Source of the DNA: Clostridiales bacterium
GTDB lineage: Bacteria > Bacillota > Clostridia > Christensenellales > Aristaeellaceae
Assembly (NCBI GenBank): GCA_004556155.1
Contig: SFIM01000010.1
Coordinates: forward strand, 1-64,000
DNA length: 64,000 nt
Direction: 5' to 3'
Position numbers and translations under genes: made by a program. This document shows, in pieces, positions 8,645 to 16,696 of the stretch. The notes below the pieces were generated by a model. That model did not search any database and had not been told where the DNA came from. It was given only the letters and a program-made list of their open reading frames with translations. Numbering within the stretch: the stretch's first letter is position 1; every line of letters begins with the position of its first letter.

Positions 8645-8664
8645 GACGGCGCAGATTCGCCGTC
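8645..8664. promoter_or_regulatory. inverted repeat abutting the -35, candidate operator
   Basis: A perfect 7-bp inverted repeat GACGGCG/CGCCGTC with a 6-bp gap directly precedes the -35 of the sulfatase promoter. The position suits a regulator binding site, perhaps for the neighbouring AraC protein. It is not a good terminator for the AraC gene because no U run follows directly on the minus strand. Confidence 0.4.
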
Positions 8665-8823
8665 CTGGCAGATTATCAGGGAGATTTATCCATTATATTT
8701 GTATCAAACGTTCAAATAATATGAATTTTTATTGTGTTTTCTTCCTATAAAATTCGTCCGATTTTTCCATTCATACAATATGTTAGCATTGCAAAACAGC
8801 AGGATTGTACAACTATAAAGCAG

Positions 8824-9696
8824 TTATGAATCATCCCCGGCGTCCTGATCGCGGTACTGCGTGGGCGTCATCCCCGTGGCCTTGCGGAACATCCGGCAAA
8901 AATACTGCGGGCTTTGAAAACCGCACATGGCCGCCACTTCGCTTACGCCTAACTTGCAGGTGCTCAAAAGCTCGCGCGCCATGTTCATGCGAATGTTATT
9001 AAGGAACTTGAGCGGCGAGGTGTGGTGAATCTCGGTAAACAAATGAATATAGCGCGAGGTGCTCAGGTTGGCCTGCGCGGCCAGCTGCTCGTTTGTCCAT
9101 TGTTGGCTACAATGCTGATACATCAGCGATACGCTCTCGTCGATGCGCTCATCGCGCCTGCGCAGCGCCACCTCGGTATGCTGGGTACGTTTGCGCAGCA
9201 TGTAATAGATCAGTTGCAGCGCCAGCGCCGTCACCATGCCCGCGTATTCCGCGTCCTTGCGCTGCATTTCCACCGTAATGGCCTGGAAATAGCCGTCCAG
9301 ATGCTTGCTGGCGCCCACATGCAGGATGGGCTGATCCTCGTCAAAGGCAGGCTCGGCCAGCGTGCGCATGGCGCTGCCCGTGCAGTGCAGCCAGCTTACC
9401 AGGCAGCGCTGGGCGGGATCATAGCGATATCCGTGCGCCACATGCGGGCGAATCAGCACCATATCCCCGGCGGAAGCCGTCATCTCGTTGCCGTTGATGG
9501 CAAAATGAACGCTGCCGCTCTGGATATACAGCAGCTGATAATCCAGCCGCCCACCAGGACGATCCATCGCGTATCCGGCCGGGTCGCCCGCCTCCATGGT
9601 GCGGTAGCCGCAGCTGACGGGCAGCAAATACACCGTGTAATCCTCGCAGCCATTGATGGGCCGCGTATCGCTCATCCAGCCAAAGGCGCGGTTCAT
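8824..9696 (-). CDS. AraC family transcriptional regulator
   Basis: A 290-aa regulator. The N-terminal part (about 40-150) is a cupin-like effector domain (SVHFAINGNEMTASAGDMVLIRPHVAHGY). The C-terminal 100 residues hold the two AraC HTH motifs (LAAQANLSTSRYIHLFTE and VSEVAAMCGFQSPQYFCRMFRKATGMTPTQYR). Its ATG overlaps the TGA of the NUDIX gene, making it the last gene of a four-gene operon. The next gene downstream is the sulfatase operon in the same orientation, about 230 bases away, so control of sugar uptake by this regulator is plausible but inferred. Confidence 0.93.
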   Translation of the reverse strand: MNRAFGWMSDTRPINGCEDYTVYLLPVSCGYRTMEAGDPAGYAMDRPGGRLDYQLLYIQSGSVHFAINGNEMTASAGDMVLIRPHVAHGYRYDPAQRCLVSWLHCTGSAMRTLAEPAFDEDQPILHVGASKHLDGYFQAITVEMQRKDAEYAGMVTALALQLIYYMLRKRTQHTEVALRRRDERIDESVSLMYQHCSQQWTNEQLAAQANLSTSRYIHLFTEIHHTSPLKFLNNIRMNMARELLSTCKLGVSEVAAMCGFQSPQYFCRMFRKATGMTPTQYRDQDAGDDS

Positions 9697-10172
9697 AGGT
9701 TCTCCTCCATCTGCGTGGCATACAAGCGTCCCGGATTGGCCTGAATGCTGTCATAATGCGCAGGCGTCAGCATGCCTGTCCCCTGCACGGCGCGCGCAAT
9801 CAGCCGCTTGGTCAAATCGGGCACATCGGGACTGCTCAGCGCCTCCGCCACAGGCAGCCACGCCACCAGATCGTTTTCATCCTGATCGGAGCGCGCGTCG
9901 CCCGCCGCATAGTCCGCCGCGAAAACCACATACCAGTCCTTGGCGTTGAAGCGCACACCCAGGATGCCCCGCGGCTCCACGCGCACGCCGGTTTCCTCAT
10001 AAACTTCACGGCGCAGCGCGTCCTCGGGGGATTCGCCCGTCTGTACATAGCCGCCGGGGATAATCAACCAGCCCTTGCCCGCGCCATAGGTATGCCGCGC
10101 CAGCAGCACGCGCCCATCGCGCAGCACCACGCCGCCCACCGATTGGCACCAGTTGGTATTGATCTCCGCCAT
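9693..10172 (-). CDS. NUDIX hydrolase
   Basis: A 159-aa pyrophosphohydrolase. The full NUDIX box is present at about residues 40-62 (GGYVQTGESP..REVYEETGV), with all three metal-binding Glu residues. The start at 10172 was chosen because AGGAGG-like bases (CTGCGCCTCCT read in reverse) precede it by six bases; a longer frame upstream has no such site. It begins 11 bases after the YbaK-like gene and overlaps the AraC gene by 4 bases. The substrate (a nucleoside diphosphate derivative or oxidised nucleotide) is unknown. Confidence 0.9.
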   Translation of the reverse strand: MAEINTNWCQSVGGVVLRDGRVLLARHTYGAGKGWLIIPGGYVQTGESPEDALRREVYEETGVRVEPRGILGVRFNAKDWYVVFAADYAAGDARSDQDENDLVAWLPVAEALSSPDVPDLTKRLIARAVQGTGMLTPAHYDSIQANPGRLYATQMEENL

Positions 10173-10183
10173 CCTGCGCCTCC

Positions 10184-10660
10184 TTACTCGGTCAGATCGG
10201 CGTATTCCGCCCCGATCACCGCGCACAGATCGTCGGGCCGCAGCTCCACCTGCAAGCCCCGCCGCCCCGCGCTGACGCAAATAGTGTCAAACAGCTGCGC
10301 TGTCTCGTCAATGCAGGTGGGAAACAGCTTTTTCATGCCCAGCGGCGAGCAGCCGCCATGAATATAGCCCGTCAGGGGCAGCAGATCCTTTTGCGGCAGC
10401 ATGGCGATGTTCTTTTCTCCCACGGCGTGAGCGGCCTTTTTCAGGCTCAGTGTACAGTTGACCGGCACGTCAAACACATAATACCGCCGCGATGCGCCCA
10501 CCGTAACCAGCGTTTTGAACACGCGGTCGGGCTCTATGCCCGTCAGCGCAGCCACGGCCTCGCCGTCCACCGCGTCAGGATCATAGCTGTGCGTTTGATG
10601 CGCTACCCCTTGCGCGTCCAGCAGGCGCAGGGCGTTGGTTTTCTCCTCGGTTTTCTTCAA
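10184..10660 (-). CDS. YbaK/EbsC family Cys-tRNA(Pro) deacylase
   Basis: A 158-aa protein of the YbaK family, which removes cysteine wrongly attached to tRNA(Pro). Family features include the N-terminal TNALRLLDAQGVAHQTHSY, FKTLVTVG, the Lys in KKAAHAVGEKN and the GYIHGGCSPLGMKK signature. The start codon is TTG at 10660, overlapping the TGA of the MerR-RDD gene (TTGA), with GGAG about eight bases upstream. The coupling to a membrane MerR regulator is unusual. Confidence 0.92.
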   Translation of the reverse strand: MKKTEEKTNALRLLDAQGVAHQTHSYDPDAVDGEAVAALTGIEPDRVFKTLVTVGASRRYYVFDVPVNCTLSLKKAAHAVGEKNIAMLPQKDLLPLTGYIHGGCSPLGMKKLFPTCIDETAQLFDTICVSAGRRGLQVELRPDDLCAVIGAEYADLTE

Positions 10661-12117
10661 TGCGATTCGTCTCCAATCTCGATGCGCAGCTTCACGTGCG
10701 CTTCGTTTTCCGTTTCCTCCGGAATCAACGCCGCTCCGGTTTGAGAAAAGCCTTGATACGTGCAGTCATAGGCAACGCTAACCCCCCGATAATCTATGCG
10801 CATGCTGCCCGTATCCACCTGCTGTTTGAACGCCCGGGCAATGCGCTGCGGTGCAAAGCTCCATGCATGCACGCCGGGCTGTGCGTGGGCCAGACTCAGC
10901 GTGCCCAGCAACGTTTCATTCTCAAACGTACTGACCAACGCCATAATGCTACAGTTGCGATAATCCACCGCCAATTCAGCGCGCTGGATATACCCATCCG
11001 CATCCAGAGTAAATTGCCATTCCGGGCGCTCAATCCAATTGCCAGCACGGTAGATAAACACACCCGCCGGGGTGATATCCTCCCACGCGCCTGTTTCATC
11101 CAGCCGCCAGTTGGTTTCGTCCCCATAATAATTAGCCAGCATGTTATAATTGCGCGCAAACTGCGCCACCGTCAGCCTGCCCCGACAGGGCGGCAGCGCC
11201 GCCACGCTGCTCAGCAGCACATTTACAGCCACGCACCCTGCATAGGCTGCGGCTATGATCCAGCCACGCCAGGCTTTCCGATCATGGATCAGGCAGACCA
11301 GCTCATTTTCGCTGTCCCAAGCGCAGGGCTCGCAATTCTGGCAAGGACGATAGCCCTTCTTCCACATACGAACCAGGTTTAAAATGGGGATTTCCGCTCC
11401 GAGGCCATACCAGAATCGCTTCCATGTGCGTGCAATCGCCTGAGCATAGGTAGGGCGTTCGCCCGATTCCGTTTCAATGTAGATGCCCATTATCGCTTTG
11501 CCCGGCGTGGCGTCAAAGCGATGCAGCAGCCAGGGCTCGATCAGCACTTGCAGCATCAGCGCAAGATACGCATACAGCAGTGAAAGCAGCCCGCTGCCTT
11601 TGGTAATGTTCACATGAAAGCCCAGCGACAGCACGGCGTACAGCAGCAGCAGGCACAGCTCATAATCCAGATTGAATGCCAGCAGCCTGCGCCACGGCGT
11701 AAAGGCATAGGGGCGCTGATCCGCCTGCCCGGCAGGATGATACAGCCGCTGCGCCTCAGGCTGCGGGTGAAGATACTTTTCCGCATCCAGGGTAGCATAC
11801 TGCGCGCCATCCTGCCGCATGCGCTGGCACAGCGCCTCCGCATCCCCGGCGCGGCTCTTGGCGTCGTTCCAGCGCCGCTCGCGCTCAGCCAGCACAGCTT
11901 CCAGCGTGCGCTCGCCCGATTGCAGCGCGCGGATGGTATCGATCGATATATCCAGCGACCGCAGCAGCCGCACGCGCCGCAGCGTTTCCACATCGGCCGC
12001 CGAATAATCCCGATAGCCGTTGGGCTGCCGCTGCGGGGTAAGCAGCCCCTTTTCCTCATAAAAGCGAATGTTTGCGCGCGTCATGCCGGACTGCCGTTCT
12101 ACTTCCTGGATCGTCAT
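10657..12117 (-). CDS. MerR regulator fused to a membrane RDD domain
   Basis: A 486-aa fusion. Residues 1-70 are a MerR winged HTH (IQEVERQSGMTRANIRFYEEKGLL, then NGYRDYSAADVETLRRVRLL), followed by a helical linker (70-105) as in MerR dimerisation helices. Residues about 142-285 form an RDD membrane domain with helices near 150-168, 175-198 and 286-308 and the conserved DATPGKAIMGIYIETESG loop. A Cys cluster (C259, C262, C265) sits before the third helix. Residues 310-486 would be outside. The start at 12117 follows AGGAGG. The C-terminal half is paralogous to the separate RDD protein at 12199-13191. Signal sensed is unknown; a membrane-bound regulator that moves DNA to the membrane is inference. 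Confidence 0.85.
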   Translation of the reverse strand: MTIQEVERQSGMTRANIRFYEEKGLLTPQRQPNGYRDYSAADVETLRRVRLLRSLDISIDTIRALQSGERTLEAVLAERERRWNDAKSRAGDAEALCQRMRQDGAQYATLDAEKYLHPQPEAQRLYHPAGQADQRPYAFTPWRRLLAFNLDYELCLLLLYAVLSLGFHVNITKGSGLLSLLYAYLALMLQVLIEPWLLHRFDATPGKAIMGIYIETESGERPTYAQAIARTWKRFWYGLGAEIPILNLVRMWKKGYRPCQNCEPCAWDSENELVCLIHDRKAWRGWIIAAAYAGCVAVNVLLSSVAALPPCRGRLTVAQFARNYNMLANYYGDETNWRLDETGAWEDITPAGVFIYRAGNWIERPEWQFTLDADGYIQRAELAVDYRNCSIMALVSTFENETLLGTLSLAHAQPGVHAWSFAPQRIARAFKQQVDTGSMRIDYRGVSVAYDCTYQGFSQTGAALIPEETENEAHVKLRIEIGDESH

Positions 12118-12145
12118 GGCTATATCCTCCTGTGGATTTTTGCCT

Positions 12146-12176
12146 ATCATAAGGCGTAAAGCGGCTTGACAGTCAA
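12146..12176 (-). promoter_or_regulatory. MerR-type promoter with a 19-bp spacer
   Basis: On the minus strand TTGACT (12171-12176) is followed after exactly 19 bp by TATGAT (12146-12151). Overlong 19-20 bp spacers mark promoters that MerR proteins untwist. A perfect odd palindrome GCTTGAC-A-GTCAAGC (12164-12178) covers the -35. It lies about 29 bases ahead of the MerR-RDD start, so autoregulation is likely. Confidence 0.65.
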
Positions 12177-12198
12177 GCACAAAAGCAGCTTTTTGCGA

Positions 12199-13191
12199 TT
12201 ATTCCAGCCTAATCCTTGTAACAACCTGCATGATGTCCGGCCTCGTGAAGCTCGATACGCTTACGCCAGCCTTGGACCAGGAATCGATCGCCCGCGCGTT
12301 CTTGCCTGTGAACATGGTTTTTATGCGCACGGTTGTCCAATATCGTGGGAAGAGGCCTTCCTGCGATAGCACCATCACGCTGGCAACGGTCGCCGCCGCC
12401 TTTTTCATTTCCAATGGCAAGCCAGTCATTTCCCGGCTGGAAGCGTATGGCATGCTCAGCTCAAGCTGGCGAATATGCCCTTCCCCATCCAATTGATAGG
12501 AAAGAACGGGCGCAAAGTCGTCTTGCTCCCATTGCCCCTCCGCAGTCATGGCGGGAAGGTCTGCATTGCTTTGCATCTTCAGATAGTGATTATAGTTGTC
12601 GGCAAGCTCCGCAACGGTAAGCCGGCCCATATGGGGCATGCGGTAATCCAACTCCGTCAGGCAGAGCATAGCAACAAGCATTGCCGCATAGATTGCCGCA
12701 AACGCAGCGTAGCGCAGTTTTTTGTTATCGCGCACCGTATAGCGCAGCGGGCTTTCCTCATCCCAGCGGCTGACCGCGCCGTTTGCACATTGTCTATATG
12801 AAATCCACTGGCAAATCTGGCTGCAAACAGGGATAAGCAGGCCGCAGCCATACAAAAGCACCTGCCATTCGCGGCGAAGCACATCCAGAAAACTGGGCTT
12901 TCCGCCCTTGGATGTTTCGAGGTGCAGTCCAAACACTGCTTTGCCCGGCGTTGTCCCCCACACTGTCAAACAGAAAGCGTTTGCCAACAGCAGCGCCACA
13001 AGCAGCACGCACAGCCGCTCCACGGCGACGCTAATCCCGCCTTGCGCGGCATTGAGCAGTCCCATTATTTGGGTGATAAAGGTGAATAATAGCGAACACA
13101 GCGCGATATCCAGGCTTCTTGCCAGAAAGCGGCGAAGCCGGCAGCGCGGATATTGCTGCTGTGCCACAATGCGCACAGGCTGTTTCATCAT
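12199..13191 (-). CDS. RDD family membrane protein, paralogue of the MerR-RDD fusion
   Basis: A 330-aa membrane protein. It has RDD-type helices near 27-45, 55-77 and 165-182 and the loop GTTPGKAVFGLHLETSKGG, which matches the equivalent loop of the MerR-RDD protein. After the last helix the outside part begins GRLTVAELADNYNHY, matching GRLTVAQFARNYNML in the fusion. The two proteins therefore share both membrane and outside domains and differ by the missing HTH. The gene sits directly upstream of the fusion's promoter on the same strand. They could form a receptor complex, which is inference. Met1 or Met2 (13188) may be the start. Confidence 0.8.
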   Translation of the reverse strand: MMKQPVRIVAQQQYPRCRLRRFLARSLDIALCSLLFTFITQIMGLLNAAQGGISVAVERLCVLLVALLLANAFCLTVWGTTPGKAVFGLHLETSKGGKPSFLDVLRREWQVLLYGCGLLIPVCSQICQWISYRQCANGAVSRWDEESPLRYTVRDNKKLRYAAFAAIYAAMLVAMLCLTELDYRMPHMGRLTVAELADNYNHYLKMQSNADLPAMTAEGQWEQDDFAPVLSYQLDGEGHIRQLELSMPYASSREMTGLPLEMKKAAATVASVMVLSQEGLFPRYWTTVRIKTMFTGKNARAIDSWSKAGVSVSSFTRPDIMQVVTRIRLE

Positions 13192-13242
13192 GCGAATTCC
13201 CTGCCTTTCGCAGCCATTGTATCATATTTTCAGCCAAAAGCA

Positions 13243-13278
13243 AAATCCCCCGCCCGGCAAAAGCCGAACGAGGGATTT
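13243..13278 (-). terminator. terminator of the ribosomal protein supercluster
   Basis: A long stem (AAATCCCTCG..CGGC/GCCG..CGGGGGATTT, with two mismatches) starts 12 bases after the rplQ stop on the minus strand and runs into TTTTGCTTTTGG. Confidence 0.75.
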
Positions 13279-13289
13279 GATTGTGCGGA

Positions 13290-13802
13290 TTACACCAGCT
13301 CGATGATAACCATCTCGGCGCCATCGCCGCGGCGGGCACCCAGCTTGTAGATGCGGGTATAGCCGCCGGCGCAGCCCTTTTCCTGGTTGCGGGCACGATA
13401 CTTGGGGCCCAGCTCACGGAAAAGCTTTTCGACCACGGGATGCTTGTTATCCTTGGTGCGCTCCTTGAAATCGCTCTTGCTCTCCTCCGCGGTTTTCTGC
13501 TCCTGCAGATCGTAGAGGTACGCCATCATCAGGCGGCGAGCATGGAGCTTTTCGGGCATATCGTTGGTGACAGTCACTTCAACGATCTGACCCTTATCAT
13601 TGTGATAGGACTTCTGGACGTCCACGGTCTTATCATACTCGCGGACAGCCAGGGTAATCATTTTTTCCGCGACGCTGCGGACTTCCTTGGCGCGGGCCAA
13701 GGTCGTCTCGATGCGGCCATACCAGATCAGATTGGTGACCTGGTTACGCAGCAGCGCCTTACGCTGATCGGCCGTACGGCCCAGCTTACGTTGCGTTGCC
13801 AT
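13290..13802 (-). CDS. rplQ: large ribosomal subunit protein bL17
   Basis: A 170-aa bL17, recognised by RKLGRTADQRKALLRNQVTNLI near the N-terminus and the closing RIYKLGARRGDGAEMVIIELV. It is longer than the usual 115-130 residues because of an internal lysine- and glutamate-rich insertion (about residues 70-130), a trait of several Clostridia. It is the last gene of the alpha operon, 36 bases after rpoA. Confidence 0.96.
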   Translation of the reverse strand: MATQRKLGRTADQRKALLRNQVTNLIWYGRIETTLARAKEVRSVAEKMITLAVREYDKTVDVQKSYHNDKGQIVEVTVTNDMPEKLHARRLMMAYLYDLQEQKTAEESKSDFKERTKDNKHPVVEKLFRELGPKYRARNQEKGCAGGYTRIYKLGARRGDGAEMVIIELV

Positions 13803-13838
13803 GGGGAGTTCCTCCTTACGCCCTGGCGGGCGGTAACG

Positions 13839-14786
13839 TTAGTCGTCGGACGGGCGCAGGCTGAGGCCCAGCGCCTGTAGCTTTTGTTCCACTTCCTCGA
13901 GGCTCTTTTTGCCCAGGTTGCGTACCTTCATCATGTCTTCCTGATTACGCTGCACAAGCTCGGCCACGGTGTTGATGCCGGCGCGCTTGAGGCAGTTGTA
14001 GGCACGCACGCTCAGGTCCAGCTCCTCGATGGTCATCTCCAGAACCTTTTCCTTCTTATCATCCTCAGGATCGGGGAAGGAGACGGGCATGGTCTGGTCG
14101 GTCAGGCCGACAAACAGCTCCAGCTGGTCGCGCAGGATCTTGGCGGCCATGCTGATCGCCTCGTCAGGCAGCACGGAGCCGTTGGTCCAGACTTCAAGCG
14201 TCAGCTTGTCATAGTCCGTAACCTGGCCTACGCGCGTGTCTTCCACCGTATAATTCACCTTGCGGATGGGCGTGTAGATCGAATCAACCGGGATGACGCC
14301 AATGGGCATCTGCGGGGTTTTGTTCTTATCAGCGGAAACATAACCGCGCCCGATGTCAATGGTAAACCAGATGTGCAGCTTGGCGCCCTCGCCCAGGGTG
14401 GCGATGTGCAGGTCGGGGTTGATCACCTCTACCTCGTCGTCAGCCTGGATATCAGCCGCCGTCACTTCACAGGGGCCTACAGCGTTAAGCTCCAGCGTTT
14501 TGGGCTGATCGGCATACATGCGCAGGGAGAGCTCCTTGAAATTGAGGATGATCTCCGACACATCTTCCTTTACGCCCGGAACCGTGGAAAACTCATGCTG
14601 GACGCCGTCAATCCGAATGCTTGTTACTGCCGCGCCGGGAAGGCTGTTAAGCAGCACGCGGCGAAGCGCGTTGCCCAACGTGTGCCCGAAGCCGCGCTCG
14701 AGCGGCTCCACGGCGAACCGGCCGTAGGTGTTGTTGTCGGCAACCTCCAGACACTCGATGTGCGCTTTTTCGATTTCTGCGATCAC
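13839..14786 (-). CDS. rpoA: DNA-directed RNA polymerase subunit alpha
   Basis: A 315-aa alpha subunit. The N-terminal assembly domain covers about 1-230 (FAVEPLERGFGHTLGNALRRVLLNSLPG, RGYVSADKN). The C-terminal domain (about 250-310) contacts UP elements and activators (EELDLSVRAYNCLKRAGINTVAELV, RNLGKKSLEEV). The start is GTG at 14786 with GAGGG upstream. It lies 65 bases after rpsD. Confidence 0.98.
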   Translation of the reverse strand: MIAEIEKAHIECLEVADNNTYGRFAVEPLERGFGHTLGNALRRVLLNSLPGAAVTSIRIDGVQHEFSTVPGVKEDVSEIILNFKELSLRMYADQPKTLELNAVGPCEVTAADIQADDEVEVINPDLHIATLGEGAKLHIWFTIDIGRGYVSADKNKTPQMPIGVIPVDSIYTPIRKVNYTVEDTRVGQVTDYDKLTLEVWTNGSVLPDEAISMAAKILRDQLELFVGLTDQTMPVSFPDPEDDKKEKVLEMTIEELDLSVRAYNCLKRAGINTVAELVQRNQEDMMKVRNLGKKSLEEVEQKLQALGLSLRPSDD

Positions 14787-14851
14787 GGCGTTCTACCCTC
14801 CTATTATTGGAAACCGTCGTTGAAAACTGCGTTATGCTATGCGACGTTCTT

Positions 14852-15481
14852 TTAACGGGAGTAGAACTCGACGATCATGTTCTCCTGCAGAGCAAAATCG
14901 ATATCCTCGCGTACGGGCAGGGCCACAACGGTAGCGGTCAGCTCGTCGGCGTTGAAGGTGAGCCACTTGGGCAGGATGCGGGAGGCGTTGCCCTCGCGCA
15001 CGGCCTTGAAGTGGAGCATTTCCTTGCTCTTGGCGCGGACGGTGATCACATCGTTTTCTTCCACAGTGTAGGAAGGAACGTCTACCTTCTTGCCGTTGAC
15101 CAGGATGTGGCCATGCAGCACCAGCTGACGAGCCTGAGGACGGGAAGCGCCCAGGCCGCTGCGGTAGACAACGTTATCCAGACGGCGCTCCAGCAGGCTC
15201 AGCAGGTTATCACCCGTGATGCCCTTCATGTTGGTGGCGCGCTCGTAGGTCTTGTAGAACTGGGTTTCCAGCAACCCGTAAGCGCGGCGGCACTTCTGCT
15301 TTTCACGCAGCTGCATGCCATACTCACTGGGTTTACGCTGACGGGCCTGGCCGTGCTGACCAGGAGGGGTAGGACGCTTGCCAAGCGCGCACTTCTCGGA
15401 GAAGCACTTCTCGCCCTTCAGGAAGAGCTTGGTGCCCTCGCGGCGGCACATACGGCAAACAGAACCAGTATATCTAGCCAT
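14852..15481 (-). CDS. rpsD: small ribosomal subunit protein uS4
   Basis: A 209-aa uS4 that nucleates 30S assembly. The N-terminal zinc motif is intact (C9-x2-C12, then C26 and C31), so it is the C+ form. The S4 RNA-binding domain follows (RLDNVVYRSGLGASRPQARQLVLHGHILVNGKKVDVPSY). In some bacteria uS4 represses the alpha operon by binding its leader, which is relevant to the structured region before rpsM. Confidence 0.98.
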   Translation of the reverse strand: MARYTGSVCRMCRREGTKLFLKGEKCFSEKCALGKRPTPPGQHGQARQRKPSEYGMQLREKQKCRRAYGLLETQFYKTYERATNMKGITGDNLLSLLERRLDNVVYRSGLGASRPQARQLVLHGHILVNGKKVDVPSYTVEENDVITVRAKSKEMLHFKAVREGNASRILPKWLTFNADELTATVVALPVREDIDFALQENMIVEFYSR

Positions 15482-15496
15482 AATAGCCTCCTAAAA

Positions 15497-15904
15497 TTAC
15501 ACTCTTCTGCGCTTGGGCGGACGGCAACCGTTGTGCGGGATGGGCGTCACGTCCTTGATCATGGTGACCTCAAGGCCGGCAGCCTGGAGAGAGCGGATAG
15601 CCGCCTCACGGCCGGAACCGGGGCCCTTGACGAACACGTCTACGGATTTGAGGCCAAACTCAGTGCTGGCCTTGGCAGCCGCTTCGGCAGCCATCTGCGC
15701 GGCGAAGGGGGTGCTCTTCTTGTTGCCGCGGAAACCCATGCCGCCCGAGGAAGCCCAGGACAGCGCGTTGCCGTTGACGTCGGTGATGGTCACGATGGTG
15801 TTATTGAAGGAAGAACTGATATGCGCAACGCCGCGCTCGACGAGCTTCTTTTCACGGCGCTTGCGGGTAATCTTCTTCGCCTTGGGTTGAGTTTTGGGTG
15901 CCAT
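15497..15904 (-). CDS. rpsK: small ribosomal subunit protein uS11
   Basis: A 135-aa uS11 of the 30S platform, recognised by GVAHISSSFNNTIVTITDVNGNALSWASSG and the C-terminal DVTPIPHNGCRPPKRRRV. It lies between rpsM and rpsD in the usual alpha operon order. Confidence 0.98.
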   Translation of the reverse strand: MAPKTQPKAKKITRKRREKKLVERGVAHISSSFNNTIVTITDVNGNALSWASSGGMGFRGNKKSTPFAAQMAAEAAAKASTEFGLKSVDVFVKGPGSGREAAIRSLQAAGLEVTMIKDVTPIPHNGCRPPKRRRV

Positions 15905-15949
15905 TTAATTATCCCTCCGCGCCCCGCTAAGGGGCTTCATCAATTCAGC

Positions 15950-16327
15950 TTACTTGGTAGCCTTCTTCTTGCCAGCTACCTGCTTCTTGGGGCCCTTACG
16001 GGTGCGCGCATTCTGCTTGGTATTCTGGCCGCGGACAGGCAGGCCACGGCGATGACGCACGCCGCGATAGCTGCCGATTTCCATAAGGCGCTTGATATTG
16101 AGCGATACGTCACGGCGCAGGTCGCCCTCCACCTTGAGGTGATGCTCAATGTATTCGCGCAGCTTGCTGATTTCGTTCTCGGAGAGATCCTTTACGCGGG
16201 TGTCCGGATTGATGCCGGTTTCGGCAATAATCTGCTGGGAAGTGGTCAGGCCGATGCCATAGATGTAGGTCAGGCCTACTTCCACGCGCTTCTCTCTGGG
16301 CAGGTCAACGCCCGCAATACGTGCCAT
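15950..16327 (-). CDS. rpsM: small ribosomal subunit protein uS13
   Basis: A 125-aa uS13 of the 30S head that contacts P-site tRNA. It has MARIAGVDLPREKRVEVGLTYIYGIG and the basic tail GLPVRGQNTKQNARTRKGP. It is preceded by an unusual 200-base non-coding stretch after rpmJ that can fold into several stems. Confidence 0.98.
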   Translation of the reverse strand: MARIAGVDLPREKRVEVGLTYIYGIGLTTSQQIIAETGINPDTRVKDLSENEISKLREYIEHHLKVEGDLRRDVSLNIKRLMEIGSYRGVRHRRGLPVRGQNTKQNARTRKGPKKQVAGKKKATK

Positions 16328-16527
16328 GTGTTGGTTACACCTCCAAATGTGTTCGGTTGGTTATCAACCTTCAGACCGGGTGGGAAAGACCCCGGAAGTG
16401 TATGGATACTGCTCATGGTCCCTTGGGGAAGGGAAGTCCCCTTGGGCAGCCGCCCAGAGCAGTGAGCCATCTTGGATACGGCGGCGAAACGCCGCTTTGG
16501 AAGCCGGGTGCTTCCTATTTTAATTGC
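16328..16527 (-). promoter_or_regulatory. structured leader upstream of rpsM
   Basis: This 200-base gap between rpmJ and rpsM has several complementary pairs: GGAAGC/GCTTCC (16499-16515), GCGGCG/CGCCGC with an AAA loop (16481-16495), and ACTGCTC/GAGCAGT (16408-16414 with 16457-16463). The last pair encloses two smaller stems (GGGC/GCCC and GGGGA/TCCCC), giving a possible three-way junction. GGTT-GAT-AACC lies nearer to rpsM. It looks like a ribosomal protein binding leader for the alpha operon. No sigma-A promoter was recognised inside it. Confidence 0.5.
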
Positions 16528-16641
16528 TTAGCCCTGCTTCTGCTTGTGCTTGGGATTCTCGCAGATGACCATGACGTGGCCCTTGCGCTTGATGATCTTG
16601 CACTTTTCGCAAATGGGCTTTACAGACGGACGAACCTTCAT
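16528..16641 (-). CDS. rpmJ: large ribosomal subunit protein bL36
   Basis: A 37-aa bL36 starting MKVRPSVKPICEKCK and ending KHKQKQG. The zinc ligands C11, C14, C27 and H32 are present. It sits between infA and rpsM as in most Firmicutes. Confidence 0.97.
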   Translation of the reverse strand: MKVRPSVKPICEKCKIIKRKGHVMVICENPKHKQKQG

Positions 16642-16696
16642 GGGGAAATCCTCCTTGCTTGAGTTAAGCCTTTCGGCCTTTGAGATGGAAGGGCTT

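Noticed and set aside
8590..8823. Additional LacI-like operator near 8705-8730 (around AACGTT)
   Set aside because: The symmetry beyond the central six bases is poor and no LacI gene is adjacent.
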